41,797 nucleotides of DNA from Oligoflexales bacterium (GCA_017985985.1 JAGNWK010000016.1:1-41797), one strand, 5' to 3'; numbered from the stretch's first letter, positions 25,239-35,668 are shown. The notes: generated by a model from the sequence alone, not told the origin. Numbers and translations: made by a program.

Positions 25239-26120
25239 ATGCTATCTCCCGAGCTCATCCGACAGATTAAAAATATTCAGCTCAAAGCTGGTCATCTCGT
25301 TACCGAAGCCATGGCAGGAGAGTATCTTGCTGCGTTTAAAGGCGTCGGTATGGAGTTTGAAAAGGTGAGAGAGTACACCCATGGAGATGATGTTCGTTCG
25401 ATTGACTGGAATGTGACTGCACGGATGAATGAGCCTTTTGTTAAAGTTTTTCGAGAAGAAAGAGATATGACGCTGATGCTGATGGTGGATGTCAGTCCAT
25501 CTCAGCATTTTGGCAGTCAGGGTCGCTTTAAACATGAAAAATCAGCAGAGCTTATTGCTGTTCTTGCTTTTTTAGCCATAAAAAATAACGATAAAGTGGG
25601 CCTCATTATTTTTTCAGATCATATTGAAAGGCTCATTCCTCCTAAAAAAGGGAGAGCTCACGTCTGGTCTCTCATTCGTGAGGTGTTGCTGCATCGAAGT
25701 TCGGGACGATCGACTCGGATCAATCTAGCTCTCGATACGCTTATGCAGGTCTTGAAGAGGAGAAGTCTGTGTTTTTTAGTGAGTGATTTTAAATCTGAAA
25801 ATTTTGAAAAATCTTTGAGTCAAGCCTCGAAGAGGCATGAGCTTGTTTGCGTCAAAGTTTCGGATGTGAGGGAAGAAACAATTCCTGCCTGTGGCATGGT
25901 AGAGATGGAAGACAGCGAAACTGGAGAAACTCTTCTCGTGGATACACATGATCATCTCTGGCGAAACGTATATGAAGGGCATGCTCGGCAGGAAGAGCGA
26001 TTCTTGAATAGTTTATTCGATAAACATCGGGTTGGTTATTTTTCGGTTCAGACGGAGGGAGAGATCGTTATGCCTCTGTACAAGTTTCTGCGTAGACGAG
26101 AAAGGAAGGGTATCCGATGA
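25239..26120 (+). CDS. DUF58 domain protein (VWA-like) of the MoxR/Bat cluster
   Basis: The 293-residue protein has the DUF58 core 'FEKVREYTHGDDVRSIDWN' and a VWA-like fold with MIDAS start 'MLMVDVSPSQHFGS' (D-x-S-x-S). It is cytoplasmic, with no membrane helix. DUF58 proteins nearly always follow moxR and are thought to be its clients. The ATG is 17 nt after the moxR stop, and the 3' end overlaps the next gene by ATGA. Confidence 0.92.
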   Translation: MLSPELIRQIKNIQLKAGHLVTEAMAGEYLAAFKGVGMEFEKVREYTHGDDVRSIDWNVTARMNEPFVKVFREERDMTLMLMVDVSPSQHFGSQGRFKHEKSAELIAVLAFLAIKNNDKVGLIIFSDHIERLIPPKKGRAHVWSLIREVLLHRSSGRSTRINLALDTLMQVLKRRSLCFLVSDFKSENFEKSLSQASKRHELVCVKVSDVREETIPACGMVEMEDSETGETLLVDTHDHLWRNVYEGHARQEERFLNSLFDKHRVGYFSVQTEGEIVMPLYKFLRRRERKGIR

Positions 26121-26680
26121 ACCCGGAATCTTCTCTGCCAGATCATCTTCCGCATGGCATTCGAGAGCTGGTGGCTTACCCCTCCTTTTGGAGTGAGGAA
26201 CGGATCTGGATCGCTTTGGGTCTCGTGTTTTTTGCTATCATTCTCTTTCTGATTTATTTTTTTTGGAGAAGGCAGAAGCCTAGCGTGGTGGAGTCTCTAC
26301 CGGTCGACCCACTGGCACGTCTCCTCGACGAGTTAAAAAGCATGGCTCCCCCGAGTCCTTTTGAGGGGAAAGCCGTTCAAGATTATTTCTTCCTACTTTC
26401 GGGTAAATTTCGCCAACTGATTGAGTTGAGTACAAAAATCGATGCTACTAATCTCACGAATAAAGAATTAAAGAAACCTTTTAGAGACCGACTTCCTGTT
26501 TCCAGAACAGAAGTCGAAGAAATTTTACAGTTCTTAGATCGTTGTGAACTGATTCAATTTGCAGAGGCTTTTGTGAGTCAGGAGGAAGCTGGTCTATTAT
26601 CGGGTCAAGTGAGGGAATGGGCACAAATTCTGGTGCCCCGTCATATAGAGCTTGGGACAGGCAGTGGGAGGGAGTCTTGA
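26117..26680 (+). CDS. DUF4381-like single-pass membrane protein
   Basis: The 187-residue protein has one membrane helix ('IWIALGLVFFAIILFLIYFFW', about residues 31-51) after a short N-terminal segment ('HGIRELVAYPSFW') and a helical cytoplasmic domain. Proteins of this shape (DUF4381) sit between the DUF58 gene and batA in MoxR/Bat operons. It starts by ATGA overlap and ends by TTGA overlap, so it is translationally coupled on both sides. No catalytic motif is seen. Confidence 0.72.
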   Translation: MNPESSLPDHLPHGIRELVAYPSFWSEERIWIALGLVFFAIILFLIYFFWRRQKPSVVESLPVDPLARLLDELKSMAPPSPFEGKAVQDYFFLLSGKFRQLIELSTKIDATNLTNKELKKPFRDRLPVSRTEVEEILQFLDRCELIQFAEAFVSQEEAGLLSGQVREWAQILVPRHIELGTGSGRES

Positions 26681-27657
26681 TATTTCAGGAGCCAATTTAT
26701 TTTCTGTTCTTGCTAGCTCTGATCCCTATGTTTCTGGCTTATAAAAGAGCGAGGACGTTGCGGATCAAAATTCCATCTCTGCTGCGTTTGAAGGCTAAGT
26801 CTGTAAAAGTCGCTTGGTGGAAGAGGCACTCCTTTTTCTTCTTGCGGTCTTGCTCCGTCATTTTTCTTTGCCTAGCCCTTGCTCGTCCACAGTCGGGAAG
26901 GAGCCAACGGTTGAACAAGACGGAGGGCTTAGACATCATGCTTGTGGTAGACACCTCCGGTAGCATGAAGGCTTTGGATTTTTCCAGCGCTGGAGAACGG
27001 CGTAATCGATTGGAAGTTGTCGAGCAAGTTCTTGGTGAGTTTGTTCAAGCTCGTCCGGATGATCGGATAGGTTTGGTCGTATTCGGTAACCATGCTTTTG
27101 CGCAAGTCCCGCTTACGCTCGATCATGATGTCCTTCTTCGCTACATAGACTCAGCCCAGATTGGCATGGCAGGAGATGCTACAGCCATAGGGGATGCTTT
27201 AGGGGTGGCTCTAAACCGACTTAAGAATTCGGAAGGGAAGAGCAAGCTGATTATTCTGTTGACTGATGGAGAGAATAACGAAGGCAAACTAAGTCCTCAA
27301 GAGATGGCGGCCGCAGCGAAAGCGTTTGGGGTAAAGATTTACGCAGTAGGGGTCGGTAGTAAAGAGCCGGTTTTGTTCCCGACACAGTTTGGTTATCAGA
27401 AAGTTCTACTCCCTCTCGATGAAAAACTGCTGCAGGAGATCTCAACGGCCACCAATGGGAAGTACTTTGTTGCGAGAGATAAGGAGACTCTCTCCAAAAT
27501 TTACAGCACTATAGATCAGTTGGAAAAGTCAAAGGTGGAAGTAAAAGTGTTTCATCAGTATGAGGAACATTTCTCAAACTTTGTTTTCCCAGCAATCTTG
27601 TTCATTCTGATGGAACTTATGTTGAGACTTACTCGACTTCGTAGAGTTGGCTTATGA
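26677..27657 (+). CDS. batA: BatA, VWA-domain membrane protein
   Basis: The protein has two N-terminal membrane helices ('IYFLFLLALIPMFLAY' and 'SFFFLRSCSVIFLCLALARP'), a periplasmic VWA domain with MIDAS 'LVVDTSGSM' plus 'GDATAIGDALGVAL' and 'IILLTDGENN', and a C-terminal helix ('FVFPAILFILMELML'). The start TTG 26677 overlaps the previous TGA and follows GGGAGGGAG closely. A longer frame from 26617 is less likely. Bat proteins (Bacteroides aerotolerance) are linked to oxidative or envelope stress, though the exact role is unsettled. Confidence 0.93.
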   Translation: MIFQEPIYFLFLLALIPMFLAYKRARTLRIKIPSLLRLKAKSVKVAWWKRHSFFFLRSCSVIFLCLALARPQSGRSQRLNKTEGLDIMLVVDTSGSMKALDFSSAGERRNRLEVVEQVLGEFVQARPDDRIGLVVFGNHAFAQVPLTLDHDVLLRYIDSAQIGMAGDATAIGDALGVALNRLKNSEGKSKLIILLTDGENNEGKLSPQEMAAAAKAFGVKIYAVGVGSKEPVLFPTQFGYQKVLLPLDEKLLQEISTATNGKYFVARDKETLSKIYSTIDQLEKSKVEVKVFHQYEEHFSNFVFPAILFILMELMLRLTRLRRVGL

Positions 27658-29609
27658 ACTTTCTATATTCTGAATATCTTCTCCTTCTGTGGCTGGTCCC
27701 TCTACTCGGTCTTGGTCTTTTTCTGGAAATGAAACAGATCAGGAAGAGGCTTCTCTTATTTGCATCGAAAAGGCTCGAAGAGCTCTTAAATGCCTCTTGG
27801 AATCGAAGACTCTCCCTAGTTAAGGGGGTCCTCCTTATTTCTTCTCTTGTTTTTTTAGTCTTGGCTCTAGCCAGGCCTCGTTGGGGTTATGAATGGAAAG
27901 ATCTCCCTAAGGGGGGACAGGACATTATTGTGGCCATTGACCTGTCGTCATCGATGTTGGCTACAGATATCTCCCCTTCTCGGATCGAACGAGCGAAGCG
28001 GGAGATGATAGATCTGATCTCGATGCTAGAAGGCGATAGGATAGGGATTGTTGCTTTTGCTGGGGTAGCTTTTATGCATAGCCCCCTTACCGTCGACTAT
28101 CGTATGGCGCAGATGTTCGTCAGTCAGCTCTCTACGACTTTGATTCCTGTACAGGGAACAGCTATAGGTGAGGCTCTTCGTGTCGGGTTGGATAGCCTTG
28201 AAAAAGCGGCATCTCCACTTGCTCAGAGCAAGTCTTTGATTTTGATTACAGACGGTGAAGATCAGGGTCAGGAAACCCTGAAGGAGGCCGAGAGAGCTGC
28301 TCGCTTGGGATATAAGATTTTTGCGATTGGGATAGGTGGTCAAGAAGGAGCTCCGATCCCTCTTCCCGACGGTGGTTTTAAGAAAGATGCTCAAGGTCAG
28401 CTCATCCTCAGTAAATTGGATGAAGGCTTGCTCCAGAAAATTACGCAAATGACTGGGGGAATCTATGTACGTTCGAGTTCAGGTGATTTCGATCTGCAGA
28501 GAATTTATAGGCAGGGAATCCGTGCAGCAGTAGAGCCCCAAGTTGACGCAGAAGAGCTTGACTCAACCGGAAATCGGCAGAAAGTTTGGATAGAGAGGTT
28601 CCCTATCTTCCTCATCATAGCTCTTCTTCTCTTGATTCTGGAATTCTTTCTGCGTGAGACCAAGAAAAAGCTTAAAGATGAAGATAAGTTAAAAGGTCTG
28701 GTCCAGTTGAGTCTTTTGTTTTTGATGATGCTTGTATCCCTAGGGGCTCAAAATATATGTGCCAGCCCTGCGTCAGATGGACAAGACTCCTATCAGAAGA
28801 AGGAATACGATCGAGCGGCACAGAGTTTTTTAAAAGCAGAGATTGAAGACCCTGATAATCTGAATCATGCCTATAATAGAGCTGTCAGTCAGTTTCAGAA
28901 TGGCGACTACGAAGAAGCGAAACGTGGTTTTGAGAAAGCCTCCCAATCTGCAGATAAGAAGCTAGCTGCCAAGGCTCTTTATAACCTTGGTAATACGCAG
29001 GTCGCACTAGGGAAATTACCCGAGTCTGTGGCTGTCTATGATGAAGCGCTAAAAATTGAACCAACGGACAAAGATTCGCTCGAAAATCGGCAATGGGTTC
29101 AAAAGCAGATAGAGAAGAAGAAGAACGAAAAAAATGACAAAAAAGACGACAAGCAGGATAAAAAAGAAGACAAGAAAGACGACAAGCAGGACTCAAAAAA
29201 TGAGCCCGACAATAAAGACAAGAAAGACGAGCAAAGTCAGGACAAACCAGATGGGGACAAGCAGAAGCCCGAACAAGAACAGAGCAAAAGTGAAAAGGAG
29301 AAGCAAAATGAGTCCAAACAAAAAGGAAGTGAAGATAAAAAAGGAGCAAACGACAGTAAAAAAGATGAGCAAGGGAGTCAAGACGGGAAAGAGCAAAAAA
29401 GACCAGAAGAGTCCGAAGATAAGCCAAAAGAAGATCCACCTCGTTCTGGAGACGCTCTTGGTGACAAGAAGGGCTCTCAAGGATCAAATACTCCTGTTAA
29501 TAAAGAAACTGCAGAAAAGTTGCTCCGGATGCTCGAAGATCAAGAGGATGTTTATGGCATCCCTCCACAATTTAAAAAGCCAAGGACTCCTCAGGAGAAA
29601 GACTGGTGA
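27654..29609 (+). CDS. batB: BatB-BatC fusion: VWA domain, TPR and Lys/Asp-rich tail
   Basis: The 651-residue protein has two N-terminal helices, VWA with MIDAS 'IVAIDLSSSMLATDISPSR' and 'SLILITDGEDQGQE', and a helix 'FPIFLIIALLLLILEFFL' that ends the BatB part (about residue 330). A second hydrophobic segment ('LVQLSLLFLMMLVSLGAQ') begins the BatC part, with TPR units ('YQKKEYDRAAQSFLKAEIED', 'ALYNLGNTQVALGKLPESVA'). Then about 125 residues consist almost only of Lys, Asp, Glu, Gln, Ser and Asn (about 29108-29490). The C-terminal 'RMLEDQEDVYGIPPQ' is BatC-like. The ATG overlaps the batA stop (ATGA). Confidence 0.9.
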   Translation: MNFLYSEYLLLLWLVPLLGLGLFLEMKQIRKRLLLFASKRLEELLNASWNRRLSLVKGVLLISSLVFLVLALARPRWGYEWKDLPKGGQDIIVAIDLSSSMLATDISPSRIERAKREMIDLISMLEGDRIGIVAFAGVAFMHSPLTVDYRMAQMFVSQLSTTLIPVQGTAIGEALRVGLDSLEKAASPLAQSKSLILITDGEDQGQETLKEAERAARLGYKIFAIGIGGQEGAPIPLPDGGFKKDAQGQLILSKLDEGLLQKITQMTGGIYVRSSSGDFDLQRIYRQGIRAAVEPQVDAEELDSTGNRQKVWIERFPIFLIIALLLLILEFFLRETKKKLKDEDKLKGLVQLSLLFLMMLVSLGAQNICASPASDGQDSYQKKEYDRAAQSFLKAEIEDPDNLNHAYNRAVSQFQNGDYEEAKRGFEKASQSADKKLAAKALYNLGNTQVALGKLPESVAVYDEALKIEPTDKDSLENRQWVQKQIEKKKNEKNDKKDDKQDKKEDKKDDKQDSKNEPDNKDKKDEQSQDKPDGDKQKPEQEQSKSEKEKQNESKQKGSEDKKGANDSKKDEQGSQDGKEQKRPEESEDKPKEDPPRSGDALGDKKGSQGSNTPVNKETAEKLLRMLEDQEDVYGIPPQFKKPRTPQEKDW

Positions 29610-31459
29610 TGATAGCGCAACGTCTCATGCTTAATCTATTGGTTTTTGTAGTCTGTCTCACCGCTAGTTTTGCCCAGGCTGGTCAAGCTACGCTGCAGGT
29701 AGATCAGAAGGAAGTCACTCTTGGAGAGACCATTACCCTTACGCTGACGGTCGAGGGAGATCTGCAAGAGGAGCCTGAACTCCCAGACGTGAAAAATTTG
29801 AGAGTAGCAGGAAGTGGTTCTTCCCAGAGAATGTCCTGGGTGAATGGTCAATACAAAAAAGATGTGTCCTACAATTATGCGATTCAAGCCCAAAGTCCAG
29901 GCACCTATACTGTCCCACCTGTGAGTTTGAAAATCGATGGACAAGTTGTAGCCAGTAATGCGGTTAGTTTTACCGTGAAAAACGGAGGAGGACAGACGGG
30001 GACAGCGAATGCTCAAGCAGGGGGTGGTGATTTTCAACAAAGCGGTGACGAGCAAGGGACAGACTTACCTCCTGTTTTCCTAAAGAGAACATTTTCTACG
30101 ACGACTCCCTATGAGGGGCAGGCTGTTCTCAGTACAGTGAAAATTTATCATCGAGTGAATCTGTCAAAGATCGATAATATCAGCGAGAGAAGCCCAGATC
30201 TGCGAGTGATGGAGATAGGACAATCCCAAAGAAAGGAGCAGATAGGGGATGTGGTTTATAACGTCATCGAATACAAGCAATTGCTGCTCCCATCGCTTGC
30301 TAAAGATATTCGTGTTCCGTCTTTTCAGATCAGGACTCAGATGATCATTCCCCGGTCGCGTTCTAGGGGTATCGATGATTTTTTCTCTGAATTTTTTTCG
30401 AATGGATTTGGCCAGGCTGTTGAAAAAGTTGTTTCCAGTTTGGAAGGACGTCTTACGGTTCGTCCTCTTCCCAAAGAGGGAAGACCTCTCGATGATCGGG
30501 GGCTGGTCGGTCAATTTAAAGTGAGCAGCTCTCTTAGCAAGTCCTCACTGAAAACTGGGGAAACGACGACGTTAGTCATCAGCATTACGGGTCATGGATC
30601 TCTCGATCCTTTAGGGCTTTTGAAGGTTGATTTTGGGCCAGATCTCAAAATTTATGCAGATAAACCTGAGGTGAAGGATAAGCCTGGAGAGGGTGGAATC
30701 GAGTCAAGCAGGGTCTATCGCTTTGCCTTAGTTCCTGGAGCGCTTCCCGCTCAGATGAACGAAAAGAATATAAATTTGGGCCCCTTTAAACTCTCTTATT
30801 TCGATCCAGAAAAAGAGAAGTATGAACTGATTACCACTGAGTTGGGTACTTTAAATGTGCAGAATTCTGGAGATGTACTCGCAGATAAAAGTGCTCCAGA
30901 TGAACACCTCCAGGCAGGATCCGTCAAGTTGACAGTTAAAACACTAGCTTCCGACCTGCTTGACTTACAAAGAGACGCTGATTTATCAGAGTCGAGGGTG
31001 CTTTTGCAAAAGGACTGGAATCGGGCGTTTGGTCTTTTAGGCAGCTCCTTTGGATTTTTTATTCTCTTGTGGGTGATAAGAAGGATTCGCAGTAGAAAAT
31101 CTGAACGAGATAGATCTGTGGCAGCAGCAGCGAAGGAGTTTAAGAGAACAAAGGAAGAACTGGATCGGCAATATGCGAAGTCGGGCGCAAGCAACTCGGA
31201 GGCGCAGTTGAGTGTCTATATCGCCGAGCTCTATCGGGCTTATCGTCTCTTCTGGGGAGTGAAGTTTGGCAAGTCTGGTTCGGCTTTGACAAGTAAAGAG
31301 CTAGCTGTTCTCTTTAAGGAGATCGATCTCGAGGAGAGCCTACAGAAAAAAGCTCAGGCTATGGCTGAAGCGATCGAGTCGTCTGTTTACAGTGCGAGAC
31401 CCATTCAGAAGGAAGAGGTCCTGCAGTTTGCTAGTCTTATGGAGAGTTTGGTGTCTTAG
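29606..31459 (+). CDS. batD: BatD, membrane-anchored beta-rich protein
   Basis: The 617-residue protein has a signal peptide ('MLNLLVFVVCLTASFAQA'), then 'LQVDQKEVTLGETITLTLTV' and 'SYNYAIQAQSPGTYTVPPVS', typical of BatD Ig-like periplasmic domains. A membrane helix ('FGLLGSSFGFFILLWVI', about 475-491) and a helical cytoplasmic tail follow. GTG 29606 (GTGA overlap) or the next ATG at 29609 can start it, and AGGAG lies at 29593-29597. It probably docks with BatA and BatB in the membrane. Confidence 0.92.
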   Translation: MMIAQRLMLNLLVFVVCLTASFAQAGQATLQVDQKEVTLGETITLTLTVEGDLQEEPELPDVKNLRVAGSGSSQRMSWVNGQYKKDVSYNYAIQAQSPGTYTVPPVSLKIDGQVVASNAVSFTVKNGGGQTGTANAQAGGGDFQQSGDEQGTDLPPVFLKRTFSTTTPYEGQAVLSTVKIYHRVNLSKIDNISERSPDLRVMEIGQSQRKEQIGDVVYNVIEYKQLLLPSLAKDIRVPSFQIRTQMIIPRSRSRGIDDFFSEFFSNGFGQAVEKVVSSLEGRLTVRPLPKEGRPLDDRGLVGQFKVSSSLSKSSLKTGETTTLVISITGHGSLDPLGLLKVDFGPDLKIYADKPEVKDKPGEGGIESSRVYRFALVPGALPAQMNEKNINLGPFKLSYFDPEKEKYELITTELGTLNVQNSGDVLADKSAPDEHLQAGSVKLTVKTLASDLLDLQRDADLSESRVLLQKDWNRAFGLLGSSFGFFILLWVIRRIRSRKSERDRSVAAAAKEFKRTKEELDRQYAKSGASNSEAQLSVYIAELYRAYRLFWGVKFGKSGSALTSKELAVLFKEIDLEESLQKKAQAMAEAIESSVYSARPIQKEEVLQFASLMESLVS

Positions 31460-31471
31460 GGGATCTTTTTT

Positions 31472-31525
31472 CAGGGGAACCAGTTGCCCCTCCTGTACTA
31501 AAGTTTCCCCTGGCCCCTCCTTGCC
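31472..31525 (+). repeat. Interspersed structured repeat, copy D
   Basis: Arms CAGGGGAAC (31472-31480) and GTTTCCCCTG (31503-31512) flank CAGTTGCCCCTC, followed by the tail GCCCCTCCTTGCC. The first base pairs differ from copies A and C, but pairing is kept. It sits between batD and batE, 15 nt before the preferred batE start. Confidence 0.8.
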
Positions 31526-31539
31526 GAATGGAAGTCGTT

Positions 31540-32310
31540 ATGAAGAAAATTTTATCTGTTTGCATGCTGTCTCTCTGGATACAGGGAGCGTTTTTTTCAA
31601 ATCTGCTGACAGCCTCTGTTGCTCCTGGGGAGACGGACCAATCCCAGTCCGTTTTTCTGAAGGCAGAGCAGGCCTATGATGCGAAGAACTACCCCGCTGC
31701 CATAGAAGGTTATCTGAGTCTGTGGAAAGGGGGGACGTATCACGAGGCTGTTGCCTATAATTTGGGGAACGCTTTTTATAGAAAGGGGGAAAGGGGTAAG
31801 GCTGTTGCTGCGTATTTAGCAGCCAGAAGGGTCCTGCCTCGAAACCCAGAAATTAAGGCTAATCTCGAATTTGTTCACGCTCAAGGGCAAGATAAACTTT
31901 CGCTAGAGGAGCCGTCTAGTTTGTGGAAGGCACTTTGTTTTTGGAAGGATTTTCTTTCCCCAAGAGAGCTTTTCTATTCGACGCTTTTCTTCTTATGTTC
32001 GACCTTCCTTTTGCTTGGGGTGAGTCTGTGGATCTCACGCTTGAAACCACTGGTGGGTCTAATTTTGACACTTGCGATTCTGCTAGGTGGTCTCTTTTCT
32101 CTCTCTTGGGGGAACGAGTCAAAGTGGGGAGCGGTGGTTGTCACTTCTGCACGAATTTTGTCTGGGCCAGATGCTGCAAACATGACTTTATATGAGTTGC
32201 ATGAAGGGGCTCCCTTTATGGTAACTGGGGAGCAAGGAGAGTGGGTAAGAGTTCTCCTTTCCGATGGCAAGACGGGTTGGGCTCGGTCTCAGGATGTCCT
32301 TGTTTTTTGA
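31540..32310 (+). CDS. batE: BatE-like protein: TPR, two membrane helices, SH3-like domain
   Basis: The product has about 256 residues. A signal or anchor segment ('SVCMLSLWIQGAFFS') precedes TPR units ('AEQAYDAKNYPAAIEGYLSL', 'AVAYNLGNAFYRKGERGKAV'). Two membrane helices follow ('LFYSTLFFLCSTFLLLGVSL' and 'PLVGLILTLAILLGGLFSL'), and then a bacterial SH3 domain ('LHEGAPFMVTGEQGEWVRVL', 'KTGWARSQDV'). This order is that of BatE. ATG 31540 has GGAAG 5 nt upstream. An ATG at 31528 would add four residues. It closes the operon. Confidence 0.87.
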   Translation: MKKILSVCMLSLWIQGAFFSNLLTASVAPGETDQSQSVFLKAEQAYDAKNYPAAIEGYLSLWKGGTYHEAVAYNLGNAFYRKGERGKAVAAYLAARRVLPRNPEIKANLEFVHAQGQDKLSLEEPSSLWKALCFWKDFLSPRELFYSTLFFLCSTFLLLGVSLWISRLKPLVGLILTLAILLGGLFSLSWGNESKWGAVVVTSARILSGPDAANMTLYELHEGAPFMVTGEQGEWVRVLLSDGKTGWARSQDVLVF

Positions 32311-32341
32311 ACCTCCGTGCTTCATTCGAGCTTTTTCTAAG

Positions 32342-33439
32342 TTAGGCTTTGCGCAGCTTTATCATCTGATAGCAGATGACGATGACAAGCCACAGATTGG
32401 GGAACCATCCTGCAGCAAATATGGGAAGATCTCCTGAGCTGGCTAAGGCTCTGCAGGAGCTTAAGATGAACCAGTAGCTGATCCCTAGAGCGACAGCAAA
32501 AAGTATTCTCCGAACGGTTTCGGTGGTTCTCTCAAAGCGATAGCCAAAGCTAAGGCCGATTAGACTTAGCAAGAAACAGGCAAAGGGATAGCCCCATTTT
32601 GTGTGCCAGGCAATTCGGAATTTGGCAACATCCGACCCTCCCCTTATCCCCGCATCTATCAGTTGGGACAACTCATTAAAGGTCATTTCATCCGGCATCC
32701 TTCTGTCTATCATCAACTTCGTAGGATCGATAGGTAAGGACATACTCAGCTCAGCTTGGCTGCTTGTGGTCTTGAGTCCTGTCTCTTGACTAAAGATGAG
32801 AGTCTTCACTCCTTCGAGTTCCCAGATGGGTCCAGTGTCTTTCTCGACATACTGCGCTGTAGTTGCATGAACCGATTTTAAGGGCTTAAAATCAGGGTTC
32901 ACGTAGAGCAGTTTGAGTCCGGTGATTTTTTTTGTTTCTGGGGAATAGGATCTAAAACTGATGAAAGAATCTTTTTCTCCCTTCAGCCACTGCGACTCTA
33001 TGTTGAGGTTCATTTCGTTGTCCCCTTCGATGAGGACCCAGCTTACATAACGCATTTTTTTGGAAGAATAGGGGATCACACATTCCCCTAAAAAAAAGGC
33101 GAAGAGGGTTGCAAGCAATCCACCTGTTGCGAGGGGTGAGGCTAGACCTAGAGGACTAAGGCCTGCTGCTCTCATGGCAACAATTTCACCCGAGCGATTC
33201 AGAAGGACCATGACAGCCACAGATGCAAGGAGAACGGCAATAGGTAGAAGTTGGAATACTTCGAATGGAATTTGATAGAGATAATACTGAAGAATCAAAG
33301 AGTAACTGGGTCGATAGTGAGCAAAATAGCCCGTGATTCTGTATATAAAATCAAAGAGAGTGAAGAGGAAAAGACATAGGACGAGGGTGCTGAAGATAAA
33401 GCGAAAGTACTCTTTAAGTATATACAGAGGCAGGATCAT
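32342..33439 (-). CDS. lptG: LptF/LptG-type LPS export permease
   Basis: The 365-residue membrane protein of the YjgP/YjgQ family has N-terminal helices ('IFSTLVLCLFLFTLFDFIY', 'LPIAVLLASVAVMVLLNRSG' followed by 'EIVAMRAAGLSPLGLASPL'), a periplasmic beta-jellyroll, and C-terminal helices ('YPFACFLLSLIGLSFGYRFE', 'RILFAVALGISYWFILSS'). 'SGEIVAMRAAGLS' is the coupling-helix signature. With LptB it extracts LPS from the inner membrane. The second permease (LptF) is not in the window. I prefer the ATG at 33439, since the 39 upstream residues would overlap the thiolase gene. F versus G cannot be decided with certainty. Confidence 0.85.
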   Translation of the reverse strand: MILPLYILKEYFRFIFSTLVLCLFLFTLFDFIYRITGYFAHYRPSYSLILQYYLYQIPFEVFQLLPIAVLLASVAVMVLLNRSGEIVAMRAAGLSPLGLASPLATGGLLATLFAFFLGECVIPYSSKKMRYVSWVLIEGDNEMNLNIESQWLKGEKDSFISFRSYSPETKKITGLKLLYVNPDFKPLKSVHATTAQYVEKDTGPIWELEGVKTLIFSQETGLKTTSSQAELSMSLPIDPTKLMIDRRMPDEMTFNELSQLIDAGIRGGSDVAKFRIAWHTKWGYPFACFLLSLIGLSFGYRFERTTETVRRILFAVALGISYWFILSSCRALASSGDLPIFAAGWFPNLWLVIVICYQMIKLRKA

Positions 33440-33491
33440 AGTTCCACATACTTTGAAAAATTTTCCGATATCTGTCCAGTGTTGGAGAGAT

Positions 33492-34754
<1,263 letters not shown>

Positions 34755-34795
34755 TCAATGGATGTCACCGGAACTATGGAACGTCACCCCGAGTC

Positions 34796-34960
34796 AAGCT
34801 GTTTAAGTATTCATCGCACGTCATTGCGAGGCAAACTGTTCAAGTATTCATCGCAGAACCTCGTCATTGCGAGCGTAGCGAAGCAATCTCCCTGTAAAGC
34901 AAGATTGCTTCGTCGGCTACGGCTCCTTGTAATGACGAAATCGGAATACTTAGACAGCTT
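34796..34960. repeat. MITE-like palindromic element (CGTCATTGCGAG type)
   Basis: Outer ends AAGCTGTTTAAGTATTC and GAATACTTAGACAGCTT are inverted repeats. Inside, two CTGTTYAAGTATTCATCGCA units alternate with CGTCATTGCGAG. A hairpin pairs GCGTAGCGAAGCAAT with ATTGCTTCGTCGGCTAC across a short loop. The CGTCATTGCGAGCG...GCAATGACG palindrome is a dispersed repeat type known in several bacterial groups. It fills most of the 383-bp gap between the thiolase and the RDD-like gene. Its relative lies at 41374-41653. Confidence 0.85.
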
Positions 34961-35041
34961 AGAGCGGAGTTGAGGGGTCGCAAGTGAGAACTGCATGGCA
35001 AGAGTATTTCAATCAGCTCTTAGAAAGTGGGAGACTTCATC

Positions 35042-35668
35042 ATGGCGGAGAATGACCCTACCTACAAGGCTTTAAGAATAGAGCTTTCTCAGCTAGCGGA
35101 GAGACTGGCACCTCACCATTTTAAAGCTCTCTCTAGGGGAGTCAGCTTGTGGGATAGGGCCAGGGCTCCAGAGATGAGGGAGATAAGGCTTTCTCCTCCT
35201 AGACGAGAGGAAAAAACTCCTGTGCCGGAGCCTCTGGAGAGAAGTCTTATCCGAGAGAGAGTTGTAGAGGTGCCTGAAATTTTTCAGGAGCAAGCAGATT
35301 TTAATCCTTTTGATGAAAAATTTGAATCCAAGTGGGATGAGAGAGAAAAGAAAGATGACTATGCTTTTATTGTTCCCGACGAGAGACCCCTATTCGCAAA
35401 AATATTTTGGTTTATGGTCGCCCATCTCTTTGATCTCTTTGTGATCACTGCTTGTGCTGTCTTGACCTTGCTATCATTTAAGGTGGCTTTACTGGGTTAT
35501 CAAGAGACGGTTAGGGATGGACTGACCCCCTTTGTTAAATATTGGTTCGAGACTTTTAGTCTGCCCGAGGTCTTGATGGGCTTGTATGCAATTTTTTTAT
35601 GCTATGCCACTCTTTTCTACGTAATTGTTGGTTCCACCCTCGGAGGTCTCCTCGCTAGAACAAGATAA
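35042..35668 (+). CDS. RDD-like integral membrane protein
   Basis: The 208-residue protein has a charged N-terminal half (Pro/Arg/Glu-rich) and two membrane segments. The first is 'FWFMVAHLFDLFVITACAVL', with the Asp typical of the first RDD helix. The second is 'LMGLYAIFLCYATLFYVIVG', followed by 'STLGGLLARTR', close to the RDD ending G-x-T-x-G-K-x-x-x-x-x-R. RDD proteins are of unclear transport or structural function. ATG 35042 is preferred, with GGGAG 9 nt upstream. Confidence 0.6.
   Translation: MAENDPTYKALRIELSQLAERLAPHHFKALSRGVSLWDRARAPEMREIRLSPPRREEKTPVPEPLERSLIRERVVEVPEIFQEQADFNPFDEKFESKWDEREKKDDYAFIVPDERPLFAKIFWFMVAHLFDLFVITACAVLTLLSFKVALLGYQETVRDGLTPFVKYWFETFSLPEVLMGLYAIFLCYATLFYVIVGSTLGGLLARTR

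Noticed and set aside
28885-29487. 200-codon and 95-codon minus-strand frames
   Set aside because: They are antisense to the low-complexity Lys/Asp tail of BatBC, where skewed codons leave opposite frames open.
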